The position numbers were made by a program, and so were the translations under genes. 64,000 nucleotides of DNA, from the NCBI GenBank assembly GCA_030425145.1, contig JAUHVK010000019.1, forward strand, positions 37,095 to 101,094. The letters are read 5' to 3'. Shown piece by piece: positions 27,178-36,670 of the stretch. This DNA is from Alphaproteobacteria bacterium. GTDB lineage: Bacteria; Pseudomonadota; Alphaproteobacteria; Rhodobacterales; Rhodobacteraceae. Every line of letters starts with the position of its first letter. Within the stretch, counting starts at the first letter, position 1. Below the pieces are notes generated by a model that was not told the DNA's origin, made no database searches, and worked only from the letters and a program-made list of their open reading frames with translations.

Positions 27178-28761
27178 TCAGTTGTTTGTCTGCTGGATTT
27201 CAAGCTCGGCGACAACTCGTGCCAGATCGCTGTCCGCTTCGATGGAGGCCACCGAATAGGTCTGCGACAGAGTGTCGACCGACAGGGCAAGATTGGAAGT
27301 CACAGAACCACGGCTACCGGCCGGGCCATAGGTTTGCCCGTTCATCGCGAAATAGATCGCGCCGGATTCGCCAATCCGCATGGTCGGCGGCTCTTCCGTC
27401 ATCGGAACTTCGTAGGTGTCGCCCGCGTTCATGATCGTTTCATAAATCACGCTGCCATCGGCGGCGCGCACCCGGATCCAGGCCGGACGCACGGCAACCA
27501 GCGTCACACCGGGCGCGCTGTCTTCGAGGATCTTGGGTTGACCGATTGTCGGCTGCGCGGTCTCGGAGCCGAGGTCCGCAAGCACACGGTTCAGATCCTG
27601 ATCGGATTGCAGGTTCGCCGGTTCGAGAACAGCCGCCAAGGTGGGGCCGTCCAATGACAGGTCCGACGTGACTGTGCCGGTCTGGCCGATCGGCCCAACA
27701 GTCTGTCCGTTCACCGCGACATAGAGAGCGCCGCTCTCCCCGACATTCAAAAGCGCGTCGCGTTCCGAGGCAGGTACCGTCCAGGTTTCACCGGCCGCCA
27801 TGACCCGTTCATAGATCACCGAGCGATCATCGCCACGAACCCGCACCCAAGCGGGACGCGCTGCAATCAGGGTCACCCCTTGCTGCGGTAGCGCAGAACT
27901 GTTCGCCGTGCGGATTGCCGCCGGCTCAAGATCCACATTCGGAAGGCTTTGTGTTGCAAACTGCGCAAACGCGCCAACGCTGTTCGGATCAAGCGTCGAG
28001 ATCGGAGCATCCCGCGCAACAAGCACTGGAACGTCCAGTGCTTGTGGGCGATAGAGGCGATCAAACGCTTCTACCGATGCAGGCGGCGTGAACACCCCTG
28101 CTGCGCCAGCGTCATCAAGCGCCGAGACGGGCTCTTCTACCGCAGGGGGTGCAGTTTGAAGCGGATCAAGATCGCTCAGGACAACCGGGGTCTGGTCCAC
28201 CGGGGCCAGTTGAACGCGCTGGACCTCTTGAAGAACGGAATAACCGCCGTATCCAAGGCCGCCCAAGAGCATAACCAAAACCAGCGTCGAACCAATCGCG
28301 CCCGGCTCAACCCGAGACAGAAAAGAATCGCTACTGGGGGCAAATGGCAATGCGGGCTGCGAAAACGGATCACGCGCCGCTACCGGTCCAAGCGCGGCGG
28401 GAATGTCGGATTTCTTGCGCGACGATGCAGCGTCGGACATGCCATGCGCGGTTTCAAACCCGCTTTCGCCACAGAACACCGCAAAGGTGTCATCGGGATC
28501 CATCCCGAGATACCGCGCGTAAGAGCGCACATAGCCTGCAATAAACCCAGGCGTGTCGAAAGCCGTCGGATCGCAGTTTTCAATAGCGGCGATGTAGCTG
28601 GCTTTGATGCGGAGTTCGCGCTGAACGTCGAGCAAGGATTTACCCAGAGTGGCGCGTTCCCCCCGCATGACATCGCCGAGCCTGAGCTCGAAATCATCGA
28701 ATCCTTTTGGTTTAACCTCGGTGATGTTTTGCGATAGTTTTGGGGATTTTCGCCCAATCAT
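27178..28761 (-). CDS. RodZ-like helix-turn-helix membrane protein with two DUF4115 repeats
   Basis: 527 residues. N-terminal helix-turn-helix (about 25-95) of the RodZ type, a single membrane span (about 155-175), a Pro/Ala-rich linker, then two copies of the periplasmic DUF4115-type domain (about 295-372 and 418-495). The copies share GVTL(I/V)A.RPAW(V/I)RVR, SVIYE, GESGA and a GSVTSNL-like end. RodZ links MreB to cell-wall elongation; most homologues carry one such domain. The position next to ispG is seen in related genomes as I recall. The duplication is directly visible. Confidence 0.88.
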   Translation of the reverse strand: MIGRKSPKLSQNITEVKPKGFDDFELRLGDVMRGERATLGKSLLDVQRELRIKASYIAAIENCDPTAFDTPGFIAGYVRSYARYLGMDPDDTFAVFCGESGFETAHGMSDAASSRKKSDIPAALGPVAARDPFSQPALPFAPSSDSFLSRVEPGAIGSTLVLVMLLGGLGYGGYSVLQEVQRVQLAPVDQTPVVLSDLDPLQTAPPAVEEPVSALDDAGAAGVFTPPASVEAFDRLYRPQALDVPVLVARDAPISTLDPNSVGAFAQFATQSLPNVDLEPAAIRTANSSALPQQGVTLIAARPAWVRVRGDDRSVIYERVMAAGETWTVPASERDALLNVGESGALYVAVNGQTVGPIGQTGTVTSDLSLDGPTLAAVLEPANLQSDQDLNRVLADLGSETAQPTIGQPKILEDSAPGVTLVAVRPAWIRVRAADGSVIYETIMNAGDTYEVPMTEEPPTMRIGESGAIYFAMNGQTYGPAGSRGSVTSNLALSVDTLSQTYSVASIEADSDLARVVAELEIQQTNN

Positions 28762-28888
28762 ACTCGCTGCCCCTTGCCGTATCGATCGTCACACGCTGCC
28801 TGCGTCGCGCGTACCAGCTGAGTCGAGTCGCGCGTTTTATTACTCTTTCGATACCATACGACAAGGTGCTTTGCACTGATTCCAAACG

Positions 28889-30112
28889 TCAGGCGCTGAG
28901 TTCGGCGCGATTCAGCGCACAATGCGCCCAAAGTTCATCCATCGCATGAACCAGCTTATCGATTTCCTTCGGGCCATGCACCGGAGACGGCGTGAAACGA
29001 AGGCGCTCGGTTCCGCGCGGCACGGTTGGGAAATTGATCGGTTGAACGTAGATGCCGAACCGGTCGAGCATCATGTCGGACATTTGCTTGGTGTGAACCG
29101 GGTCGCCCACGATCACCGGAATGATGTGGCTTCCATGATCGACGATGGGCAAACCAAGACCCTTGAGGCGCATTTTCAGAATGCGGGCCTGCAACTGGTG
29201 CTGATCCCGAAGGCTCTGATCTTTCTTCAGATGCGCAACCGAGGCAGCCGCACCGGCGGCCACTGCCGGCGGCAGCGAAGTCGTGAAGATGAAACCCGGC
29301 GCGTAAGACCGGATCGCGTCACACATTTTTGCCGATGCCGCGATATAGCCGCCCATGACGCCATAGGCTTTCGCGAGTGTGCCGTTGATGATGTCGATTC
29401 GATCCATCAAACCGTCACGCTCGGCCACACCGGCACCGCGGGGACCGTACATGCCGACTGCATGCACTTCGTCGATGTACGTCAGAGCACCGAATTCGTC
29501 GGCAAGATCGCAGATCTCTTCGATCGGGCCGAAGTCGCCATCCATCGAATAAATGGACTCGAACGCAATCAGCTTCGGCGCTTCGGGATCGTCTGCCGCC
29601 AGCAATTCGCGCAGATGCTCGACATCATTATGGCGGAAGATTCGCTTGGCCCCGCCATTTCGACGCACACCTTCGATCATCGACGCATGGTTGAGCGCAT
29701 CGGAGTAGATGATGAGACCCGGAAAGAGTTTCGGCAGCGTAGACAGCGTTGCGTCATTCGCGATGTAGGCCGATGTGAAGAGAAGCGCGGCTTCCTTTTG
29801 GTGCAGGTCCGCAAGCTCGGCTTCAAGTCGTTTGTGATAGACAGTCGTGCCAGAGATGTTGCGTGTGCCGCCAGACCCTGCTCCGGTGGCGTCCAACGCT
29901 TCGTGCATCGCTTCAAGCACCGCCGGGTGTTGGCCCATGCCCAGATAATCGTTACCGCACCAGACAGTAATGTCCTGTTCTGTGCCATCCGGCTTGCGCC
30001 AGACTGCATGCGGAAATTGACCATTCTGACGCTCGATATCGATAAACGTCCGATAGCGACCCTCTTCGTGCAAACGGTTCAGGGCTTCGTCGAGTTTGTC
30101 TGCGTAATGCAC
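28889..30112 (-). CDS. hemA: 5-aminolevulinate synthase
   Basis: 407 residues, the usual size of alphaproteobacterial enzymes. It condenses glycine and succinyl-CoA, the first step of haem and chlorophyll-type tetrapyrrole synthesis in the C4 pathway. Features: [15 protein letters not shown] at the N-terminus, [10 protein letters not shown], and the PLP lysine in [12 protein letters not shown]. The start is the GTG at 30112, preceded by AAGGAG with six-base spacing; the longer frame to 30169 lacks similarity. An FnrL-like box lies about 131 bases upstream. Confidence 0.96.
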   Translation of the reverse strand: MHYADKLDEALNRLHEEGRYRTFIDIERQNGQFPHAVWRKPDGTEQDITVWCGNDYLGMGQHPAVLEAMHEALDATGAGSGGTRNISGTTVYHKRLEAELADLHQKEAALLFTSAYIANDATLSTLPKLFPGLIIYSDALNHASMIEGVRRNGGAKRIFRHNDVEHLRELLAADDPEAPKLIAFESIYSMDGDFGPIEEICDLADEFGALTYIDEVHAVGMYGPRGAGVAERDGLMDRIDIINGTLAKAYGVMGGYIAASAKMCDAIRSYAPGFIFTTSLPPAVAAGAAASVAHLKKDQSLRDQHQLQARILKMRLKGLGLPIVDHGSHIIPVIVGDPVHTKQMSDMMLDRFGIYVQPINFPTVPRGTERLRFTPSPVHGPKEIDKLVHAMDELWAHCALNRAELSA

Positions 30113-30242
30113 CGGCGTCTCCTTCAGTCTGCGATCTGTTAGGGCCCATTCCTCCGCCCCACGTCGCATTCACGTTTTAGAATGGATACAGATCACATAG
30201 CTTCATGACAATGTGCTTATGGAACGACCAACCGTCGCAGCC

Positions 30243-30256
30243 TTGATCTGAGTCAA
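30243..30256 (-). promoter_or_regulatory. FnrL-like binding site upstream of hemA
   Basis: TTGATCTGAGTCAA fits TTGAT-N4-(A/G)TCAA. Rhodobacter hemA genes are known to respond to FnrL, so the position before hemA is meaningful. It could also act on the divergent peptidase gene at 30397. Confidence 0.7.
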
Positions 30257-30312
30257 TCAAACGGCCCCGATTTCCGCGTTTTGACGAAAAACTGCATTTT
30301 TATTGCATGATT

Positions 30313-30331
30313 GCGACGTATGGCACGTCGC
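30313..30331. promoter_or_regulatory. Palindrome between hemA and the peptidase gene
   Basis: GCGACGT, five bases, ACGTCGC: a perfect 7-bp inverted repeat (30313-30319/30325-30331) in the divergent control region. It could be an operator for either gene; the cognate protein is unknown. Confidence 0.4.
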
Positions 30332-30396
30332 TTGCCACTCTGGACAGTGACTTGCCCGGTGTTAGGGTCCGACGAAACTGACCAAGGAGACTGAAA

Positions 30397-31773
30397 ATGT
30401 CCGTCGCCCCCGTACTTCAGCGTATTGATTCCAACCTGCCGGAAAGCATTGAACGGTTGAAGGAACTGCTGCGCATTCCGTCGATTTCCACGGACCCGGC
30501 ATTCAAGGCTGACTGCGACCGCGCGGCAGACTGGCTGGTGGCCGATCTTCAGTCGATGGGCGTGACCGCCGAAAAGCGCCCAACCCCCGGTCATCCGATG
30601 GTGGTAGGTCACATCGACGGCCCTGGCCCACACCTTCTGTTCTACGGCCACTATGATGTGCAGCCGGTCGACCCGCTCGGGTTGTGGGACAATGACCCGT
30701 TTGATCCTCAACTGGAAGACACTCCCAAAGGCCAGGTTTTGCGCGGACGTGGTTCTGCGGATGATAAAGGCCAGCTGATGACCTTTGTCGAAGCCTGCCG
30801 TGCGTGGCTCGCCGAACATGGCAGCCTGCCCTGCAAGATCACTTTCTTTTTCGAAGGCGAAGAGGAATCGGGTTCCCCCTCATTGGTGCCTTTCCTGAAA
30901 GAGAACGCAGACGAACTGAAATCCGACATTGCCCTGATCTGCGACACAGGTCTGTTCGACAGCCGCGTTCCAGCCATCACCACGATGCTGCGCGGGATGT
31001 TGCAAGATGAGATCACCATAACGGGCCCATCCCGCGACCTGCATTCCGGCATGTATGGCGGCGCCGCCATGAACCCCATTCGCGCGCTGAGCCGCATCAT
31101 CGCAGCACTTCACGATGATCAGGGTCGGATCACCGTTCCTGGCTTCTACGACGGTGTGCCGGACCTGCCCGACGAGGTCTTGCAACAATGGGAAGCACTC
31201 GGCTTTGACCACAAGGCGTTCCTTGGCGATGTCGGCCTCAGCGAACTGGCCGGTGAAGCCGGACGCAGTGCGCTTGAAATGATCTGGTCAAGACCAACCT
31301 GCGAGGTCAACGGCATCGGCGGCGGCTATCAGGGTGAGGGTTTCAAGACCGTCCTGCCTTCCAAAGCCAGCGCCAAGATCAGCTTCCGCCTTGTCGGCCA
31401 GCAAGACCCACATGCCATCCGCGCCAGCCTGCGTCAGATGGTGATGGATATGACCCCCAAGGATTGCAAAGTCGAATTCAAGGCGCATGGGGCATCGCAA
31501 GCGTCGGTCATGTCGATCGACAATCCAGCCTTTGAAAAGGCCCGCGTGGCCTTGAGTGATGAATGGCCCGACGAAGCAGCATTCATCGGCTGCGGTGGTT
31601 CCATCCCGGTCGCCGGATACTTCCAATCCCTGCTCAACACAGAATCAATGTTGATCGGTTTCGGCAAGGATGACGATCAGATCCACAGCCCAAACGAGAA
31701 ATACGACATCGAGAGCTTTCATAAAGGTACACGCAGCTGGGCCCGCATATTGGCGGCACTCAGCGACAAATGA
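30397..31773 (+). CDS. M20 family metallopeptidase (dipeptidase-like)
   Basis: 458 residues. Metal-binding motifs of the M20 family: YGHYDVQPVDP, GRGSADDKGQ and the catalytic FFEGEEESGS. A dimerisation/lid domain spans about 205-350. No signal peptide, so cytoplasmic. The family hydrolyses dipeptides or related amides; closest in build to the ArgE/DapE/CPG2-type dipeptidases. AAGGAG lies ahead of the ATG. Divergent from hemA. Confidence 0.93.
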   Translation: MSVAPVLQRIDSNLPESIERLKELLRIPSISTDPAFKADCDRAADWLVADLQSMGVTAEKRPTPGHPMVVGHIDGPGPHLLFYGHYDVQPVDPLGLWDNDPFDPQLEDTPKGQVLRGRGSADDKGQLMTFVEACRAWLAEHGSLPCKITFFFEGEEESGSPSLVPFLKENADELKSDIALICDTGLFDSRVPAITTMLRGMLQDEITITGPSRDLHSGMYGGAAMNPIRALSRIIAALHDDQGRITVPGFYDGVPDLPDEVLQQWEALGFDHKAFLGDVGLSELAGEAGRSALEMIWSRPTCEVNGIGGGYQGEGFKTVLPSKASAKISFRLVGQQDPHAIRASLRQMVMDMTPKDCKVEFKAHGASQASVMSIDNPAFEKARVALSDEWPDEAAFIGCGGSIPVAGYFQSLLNTESMLIGFGKDDDQIHSPNEKYDIESFHKGTRSWARILAALSDK

Positions 31774-31886
31774 ACACTTCACGGCATGGGTGACGTTGCG
31801 GAGCTTTATTCAAGTTAGAGAAGAGTTCCGCAACTTGGACACGAGCAGTTCCAACTCTAGACACATTTGGCGGCGAAAAGGACAGC

Positions 31887-32453
31887 ATGAAACGAATGCT
31901 TCGAAAACAAGATCGCAACGACTTCGCCGCGCGGATCCAACGGTTGGATCCCGCGTTTGCCGCGATGCCCGCGCAAGCACGTGACGAACGCAAGCCTTGG
32001 GAAATGGGCAAGCGGGCATCGCGCAAGTCCGGCAAACCGGTCATGATGTCTGGTCTTGGTTTCGCCCTCGCTTTGGCGGCGATCTTCGCGGCCAGCAACC
32101 CGGAAATGGTACAGTCCTGGCTCGTGCGTTCAGGTTGGCCGGTTCAGTTCGTGCACTTTGCAACCTACGGCATCACGCTGATGATTTTCGGCCTCATCCT
32201 GTTTTACCTCGCCAACTTGGTCCGCCTTCTGAGCCCTCGTGCAACGGGGCGCTTGAATGCAGCTGGCCTGGTCGTTGGCGCGGTTGCGGCCGTTACTGTT
32301 ACAAATCTCGATCCGGCACACCTGCAGACTGGTTTGAACTATGCCGGTTTTAACAGCGCGAACGATGTGCTGATCTATGCACAGGCAAAAACGGCTGACA
32401 TCGCGAATATCGACTGGACAAGTGTGGTGCCGGTGTCATCCTCACCGAAATGA
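31887..32453 (+). CDS. Small membrane protein, unknown
   Basis: 188 residues. A basic cytoplasmic N-terminus (about 1-50, rich in Arg and Lys) precedes two membrane spans (about 53-70 and 85-108) and a third hydrophobic stretch (about 120-140), with a polar C-terminus. Not recognised beyond this. It ends in a four-base ATGA overlap with the hydrolase gene, so the two are translated together. Confidence 0.75.
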   Translation: MKRMLRKQDRNDFAARIQRLDPAFAAMPAQARDERKPWEMGKRASRKSGKPVMMSGLGFALALAAIFAASNPEMVQSWLVRSGWPVQFVHFATYGITLMIFGLILFYLANLVRLLSPRATGRLNAAGLVVGAVAAVTVTNLDPAHLQTGLNYAGFNSANDVLIYAQAKTADIANIDWTSVVPVSSSPK

Positions 32454-33310
32454 TACAGACGCAGTTTTTCGAAACCGACAATCAGATCATTGCATATGAG
32501 GTGGCCGGAAACGGACCACCTCTTTTGCTTTTGCACGGCTTCCCACAAACCCGCGCCATGTGGCGCCCGTTGTTGCCTGCTTTGACAGAAAGCTTCACAG
32601 TCGTGACCGCCGACCTCCGCGGCTACGGGGAAAGCAGCAAGCCTTCCTCTGTTGCCGAAATGAGTTTTCGGCGGATGGCCAAGGATATGGTCGCTCTCAT
32701 GACTTTCCTCGGGCATGATGCGTTTCACGCAGTTGGACATGACCGGGGTGCGAGGACAGCCCACCGAATGGCGCTTGACTATCCTGAGTTGGTACTCAGC
32801 CTGATTGTGATGGACATCGTCCCCACCGAATACCTGCTTAGCAACATGACAACAGAAATCGCCAAAGCCTATTACCACTGGCTCTTTCTGGCGCAGCCGC
32901 ACCCGTTCCCGGAGCGGATGATTGAACATGATCCCGATGCTTATTTCGAACGCTGCCTGTTGGGATTCGGTAAGGCGAGCCTGTCCGATTTCGACGCCGA
33001 TTTGCTGGACCTTTACCGCACAGCGTGGCGCGACCCGGACTGCATCCGCGCTATGTGCCACGACTATCGCGCGGCGATCGAAGTGGATTGGGCAGATGAC
33101 CGCGTTGATCTAGACCGCCAGGTAGAATGTCCGTCGCTTGTTCTTTACGGCAAGGATGGCGCGATGGCACATCTTCTTGATGTACCGGCAACCTGGGCAG
33201 AAAGACTGGCAAACATGCAGCACGCCGCCGTCGATGGCGGCCACTTCTTCCCGGACCAGTCACCGAAGACGACCACTGACGCGGTATTGTCTTTTATGAG
33301 GTCTGTGTAG
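32450..33310 (+). CDS. Alpha/beta hydrolase, haloacetate dehalogenase-like
   Basis: 286 residues. Alpha/beta hydrolase fold with the LLLLHGFPQTRAMW oxyanion strand, DLRGYGESSKP, the nucleophile Asp in GHDRGARTAHRMA and the catalytic His in DGGHFF. The Asp nucleophile and the surrounding sequence match fluoro/haloacetate dehalogenases and epoxide hydrolases; the RGYG/GHDRGA combination favours the dehalogenase group. The actual substrate is not fixed. Starts inside the previous gene (ATGA). Confidence 0.87.
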   Translation: MIQTQFFETDNQIIAYEVAGNGPPLLLLHGFPQTRAMWRPLLPALTESFTVVTADLRGYGESSKPSSVAEMSFRRMAKDMVALMTFLGHDAFHAVGHDRGARTAHRMALDYPELVLSLIVMDIVPTEYLLSNMTTEIAKAYYHWLFLAQPHPFPERMIEHDPDAYFERCLLGFGKASLSDFDADLLDLYRTAWRDPDCIRAMCHDYRAAIEVDWADDRVDLDRQVECPSLVLYGKDGAMAHLLDVPATWAERLANMQHAAVDGGHFFPDQSPKTTTDAVLSFMRSV

Positions 33311-33321
33311 AAGAAGCGAAA

Positions 33322-33398
33322 TGGCGCGGTTGACGGGGCTCGAACCCGCGACCCCCGGCGTGACAGGCCGGTACTCTAACCAACTGAGCTACAACCGC
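33322..33398 (-). tRNA. tRNA-Asp (GTC), copy 1
   Basis: 77 bases on the minus strand folding into a standard cloverleaf: acceptor GCGGTTG/CAACCGC, anticodon GTC within CCTGTCACGCC, T-loop GGTTCGAACCC, discriminator G and encoded CCA. It is followed by a T-rich stretch. Confidence 0.97.
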
Positions 33399-33427
33399 GC
33401 ATTTCACGTCGATGCTTCAGGCAGTGG

Positions 33428-33504
33428 TGGCGCGGTTGACGGGGCTCGAACCCGCGACCCCCGGCGTGACAGGCCGGTACTCTAACCAACTGAGCTACAA
33501 CCGC
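33428..33504 (-). tRNA. tRNA-Asp (GTC), copy 2
   Basis: Identical to the copy at 33322 over its 77 bases, CCA included, with a 29-base spacer between them. This is the upstream member of a tandem pair. Confidence 0.97.
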
Positions 33505-33899
33505 TCACTGCCGCCCGCATCTGGGCGTGTCGCGGGTTCTATGGTCAGCGCCCTGCCCCGTCAAGCGCTTTCGCGCGCTTTTCTTAAGCAAAAATTTGGA
33601 CACCCCCAAAGCCCCCATAGAACACCGACTTTCGCAGCCTCAATAGCGTGTAAGATCTCTAAAAGGCTGCCTTTCGCCGACCGAAAATTCAGCGCTTCGA
33701 AGGGGAAACCCATGGGTTATGACCGAAAGAAAACACATGACTTAACGTCAATTCGTTTAAGAAAGCTTCAAAAGTGATGCTGAATCGCGTCAACTCAAAA
33801 CGTTAACGCGCAAGATATACTTTGAATGCACATTTTGATTGCTAGACCAGTGCACCGACATATTCTTCGCGACCGGACGAGTTGAGGTAGTCGAACGTT
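33505..33899. other. Gene-free stretch between tRNA-Asp and the LytTR gene
   Basis: No supported gene. It should contain the tRNA-Asp promoter (near 33510-33560, read leftward) and that of the LytTR gene. The right half is AT-rich, with a GTTAAC-rich patch near 33790-33810. Confidence 0.5.
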
Positions 33900-34724
33900 G
33901 TGAAAAACGTACTGGGGACAGAGCTCAGATTCTGGGACCTGTTGGGGGAACGAATATCCTTCAGCCTCGACACCTATGTGCGTGTCATCAAGCACAAGCA
34001 GACACTTTTGTTCATTTTCCTCTGTATGCTTGGCTTAGTCACATCCGATCCATCAGGCGCCAGACCTTTTGTGCCGCCATGGTTCTGGTTTTTTTTCTGG
34101 CCCGTTCTCTTTGTCAGCTACCTGGTGATTTCGATGGTCGGGTATTTGCTTGTGTCGATGGCGTCTCAGCATATTCCGAACCTCCGTGTCCCATTGCCAC
34201 TGATCGGCTTTATCGCACTCGTTCCGACGGTTATGCTCTGTGAGTTCAGCATCCAAATCATGAGCGAAGGCCGCTTTCCCTATGACTTTGTCGGCCAGCT
34301 TGCCTTCTATTTCGTGTCTGTCCAGGGGCTGGAAACCATCTTCTATCGGTTCATCTTGCCACACGTACGCAAGAGCCTTGAGGAAAAAACGGAACGCCGC
34401 CATCTCGTGATCGGTGGCGAGAAAATCGATCTTTCGACTCTGTTGCATATCGAAGCGCGCGAACACCACGTCCACCTGACATTCGAGAACGAATCCTCCC
34501 GCGCGCGTGGGCGCCTCAGAGACATCGTTGCGCAAACCGAGGAAGAAGACGGCATGCAACCGCACAGGTCATGGTGGGTTGCTCGTGACCCAGCCATCCG
34601 CGCCGAACGCAAGAATGGCAAGTTGATCCTCCGCCTGCGCGACAACACAGAGGTCCCGGTTGCGCGCAAACGGGTCGATTCCGTGCTTGACTGGCTTCAG
34701 ACGCACGTGCACCCGGCCGAGTAA
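33900..34724 (+). CDS. Membrane-bound LytTR family regulator
   Basis: 274 residues from a GTG. About four membrane segments (roughly 34-50, 60-85, 98-118, 130-150) are followed by a C-terminal LytTR DNA-binding domain (about 170-270) with [11 protein letters not shown] and the closing [13 protein letters not shown]. This one-component layout suggests a membrane sensor that binds DNA directly. The signal and targets are unknown. The ribosome site is weak (GAGG 13 bases upstream), so the start is less sure. Confidence 0.85.
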   Translation: MKNVLGTELRFWDLLGERISFSLDTYVRVIKHKQTLLFIFLCMLGLVTSDPSGARPFVPPWFWFFFWPVLFVSYLVISMVGYLLVSMASQHIPNLRVPLPLIGFIALVPTVMLCEFSIQIMSEGRFPYDFVGQLAFYFVSVQGLETIFYRFILPHVRKSLEEKTERRHLVIGGEKIDLSTLLHIEAREHHVHLTFENESSRARGRLRDIVAQTEEEDGMQPHRSWWVARDPAIRAERKNGKLILRLRDNTEVPVARKRVDSVLDWLQTHVHPAE

Positions 34725-34830
34725 GCTTTTCTCTTCAAACATTTTGGTTCAGCGTGACCTTCGGGAAAACCAGCGCGTGCCATTGGACCGAGCGCCGGAA
34801 GTGATTAGCTGCCACCTATCGGAGGCCCAC

Positions 34831-35838
34831 ATGCATAAATTCTCTCTCCTCGACCTGTCGCCCATTCCTGAAGGCAAGACGGCGGCGGATGCCCTCGCTT
34901 CGACGGTCGACCTTGCCAAAGCTGCAGAACAGTTCGGCTATCACCGTTATTGGCTGGCCGAGCACCACAACATGCCCGGCATTGCCAGCGCGGCCACATC
35001 GGTGGTGATCGGGCACGTGGCTGGGGCAACCTCAACGATCCGCGTTGGAGCCGGGGGAATTATGCTGCCCAACCATGCGCCGCTGGTGATTGCCGAACAG
35101 TTCGGAACCCTCGCAACGCTTTATCCCGACCGGATCGACCTCGGGCTGGGCCGCGCGCCGGGCACCGACATGGCAACGGCCCGCGCCTTACGTCGACATA
35201 TGGCACCCGAAGACAGTTTCCCGCAGGACGTTCAGGAGCTGATCGGGTACATCGACGACACATCAGAAACGACGCCCGTGCGCGCTGTTCCCGGTGCAGG
35301 GACACACGTCCCGGTCTGGATCCTCGGCTCCAGCCTCTACGGTGCGCAATTGGCGGCTTGGTTGGGCCTGCCTTACGCCTTCGCATCGCATTTTGCCCCC
35401 GCCATGCTTGAGCAGGCTTTGTCCATCTACCGAAGCACATTCCAACCCTCTGATCGCCTAGACAGACCCTATGTGATGATGGCCGCCGGGGTCTGCGCAG
35501 CCCCGACCGACGCCGAAGCCGAATACCTGCGTTCATCGCAGGTCTTGGCGTTTGCCCGACTGCGCAGCGGCAAGCCGGGTAAGTTGCCACATCCGACCCA
35601 CGAACTTGATGCCGAGATACCGGCCCCGATCATGGCTCAGGTTCGGCAGGCCCTCTCCTGCTCTGCCACCGGATCCGCGGCGACGGTCCGCCGTGACCTT
35701 CGCACCCTGCTCGACACGTTCCAGCCGGATGAGTTGATTGTCACGGGTATGATCCATGATCACGCTTCACGGGTCAGGTCTTTTGAAATCGCGGCAGAGG
35801 TGCTGACTGACTTGAGCGAGGGCGCGGCTGCAGCGTGA
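34831..35838 (+). CDS. Luciferase-like flavin-dependent oxidoreductase (LLM class)
   Basis: 335 residues. TIM-barrel flavin monooxygenase of the bacterial luciferase-like family: [18 protein letters not shown] near the N-terminus, the [15 protein letters not shown] strand and [13 protein letters not shown]. Family members use reduced FMN to oxidise small organic compounds; the substrate is unknown. GGAGG before the ATG at 34831 sets the start and rejects a longer frame reaching back into the LytTR gene. Confidence 0.92.
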   Translation: MHKFSLLDLSPIPEGKTAADALASTVDLAKAAEQFGYHRYWLAEHHNMPGIASAATSVVIGHVAGATSTIRVGAGGIMLPNHAPLVIAEQFGTLATLYPDRIDLGLGRAPGTDMATARALRRHMAPEDSFPQDVQELIGYIDDTSETTPVRAVPGAGTHVPVWILGSSLYGAQLAAWLGLPYAFASHFAPAMLEQALSIYRSTFQPSDRLDRPYVMMAAGVCAAPTDAEAEYLRSSQVLAFARLRSGKPGKLPHPTHELDAEIPAPIMAQVRQALSCSATGSAATVRRDLRTLLDTFQPDELIVTGMIHDHASRVRSFEIAAEVLTDLSEGAAAA

Positions 35839-35872
35839 TGCGAATGGCAGAACCGTACGGTTCGTCCCCTCG

Positions 35873-36670
35873 TCACGTACGGATAACAAAGCCGCGCGCG
35901 ATGTGATTGCGCACGAACCAGATCATCGCCACGCCCGGCACCAGTGACACCACCGTCATCGCCATGACCAGACCAATATCGGTCTGAAACCGGTAAAGCG
36001 CATTGATCGCCATGGTGATCGGCTTCCCGGCGGTGACCGTCAGGATACGAGCCAGCACCACCTCGACCCAGGAAAAGATAAAACAGAAAAAGACCGTCAC
36101 GCCGATGCCGGGTGCAATAGCTGGGATCAAGCGCTTGAAGAAAAAGCCGGGCGTCGACTGCCCATCGATGAAACAGGTCTCATCATATTCCCGCGGCACC
36201 GCCGAGATGAAGCTTTCCAGGATCCAGATCGCGATCGGAAGATTGAACGCACAATGTACGAGCGCAATACCAACCGGATTATTGATCAGCCCGAAATGGG
36301 CAAACAGGAAAAAGACCGGCAGTGACAGAACAACTGGCGGCGTCAATCGGAACGCCAACAAGGCAAAGAGTACGTGCCGATCCCCAGAGAACCTGTAGCG
36401 TGCGATGGCATAGGCGGCAGGAAGACCGGCGCTAAGGCAAAGAAAGATATTCAGCGACACATATGTCAGCGAATTGAAGATCGACGCACGCAGGTCGGGG
36501 CGCTTGAAGACTTCGAGGAAGTTCAACCATGTCAGGCTGCCGACCTCATACCCGTCACGGGGCAGCGTCAGCGTGAAACTCAGAAGCACCGTTTGCACAA
36601 ATGGCAAAAGGATGAACACCCCCAAGAAGGCGAAGACGACGATCCTCATAATGAGGCCGCGCAGGCTCAT
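35873..36670 (-). CDS. ABC transporter permease, MalG/GlpQ type
   Basis: 265 residues with six membrane helices. The EAA loop that docks the ATPase is seen at about 165-185 (EYDETCFIDGQSTPGFFFKR; the usual Ala-Ala is Thr-Cys here). It is the second half of a carbohydrate- or glycerol-type ABC permease pair; the partner gene ends four bases inside it (ATGA). No ATPase or binding-protein gene is adjacent on either side. A longer frame upstream (to 37075) only reads through the partner gene. Confidence 0.9.
   Translation of the reverse strand: MSLRGLIMRIVVFAFLGVFILLPFVQTVLLSFTLTLPRDGYEVGSLTWLNFLEVFKRPDLRASIFNSLTYVSLNIFLCLSAGLPAAYAIARYRFSGDRHVLFALLAFRLTPPVVLSLPVFFLFAHFGLINNPVGIALVHCAFNLPIAIWILESFISAVPREYDETCFIDGQSTPGFFFKRLIPAIAPGIGVTVFFCFIFSWVEVVLARILTVTAGKPITMAINALYRFQTDIGLVMAMTVVSLVPGVAMIWFVRNHIARGFVIRT

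Noticed and set aside
33412..33777. A 121-residue plus-strand frame beginning MLQAVVARLTGLEPATPGV
   Set aside because: Its first third is the reverse translation of the tRNA-Asp gene, a well-known artefact, and the rest has no support.
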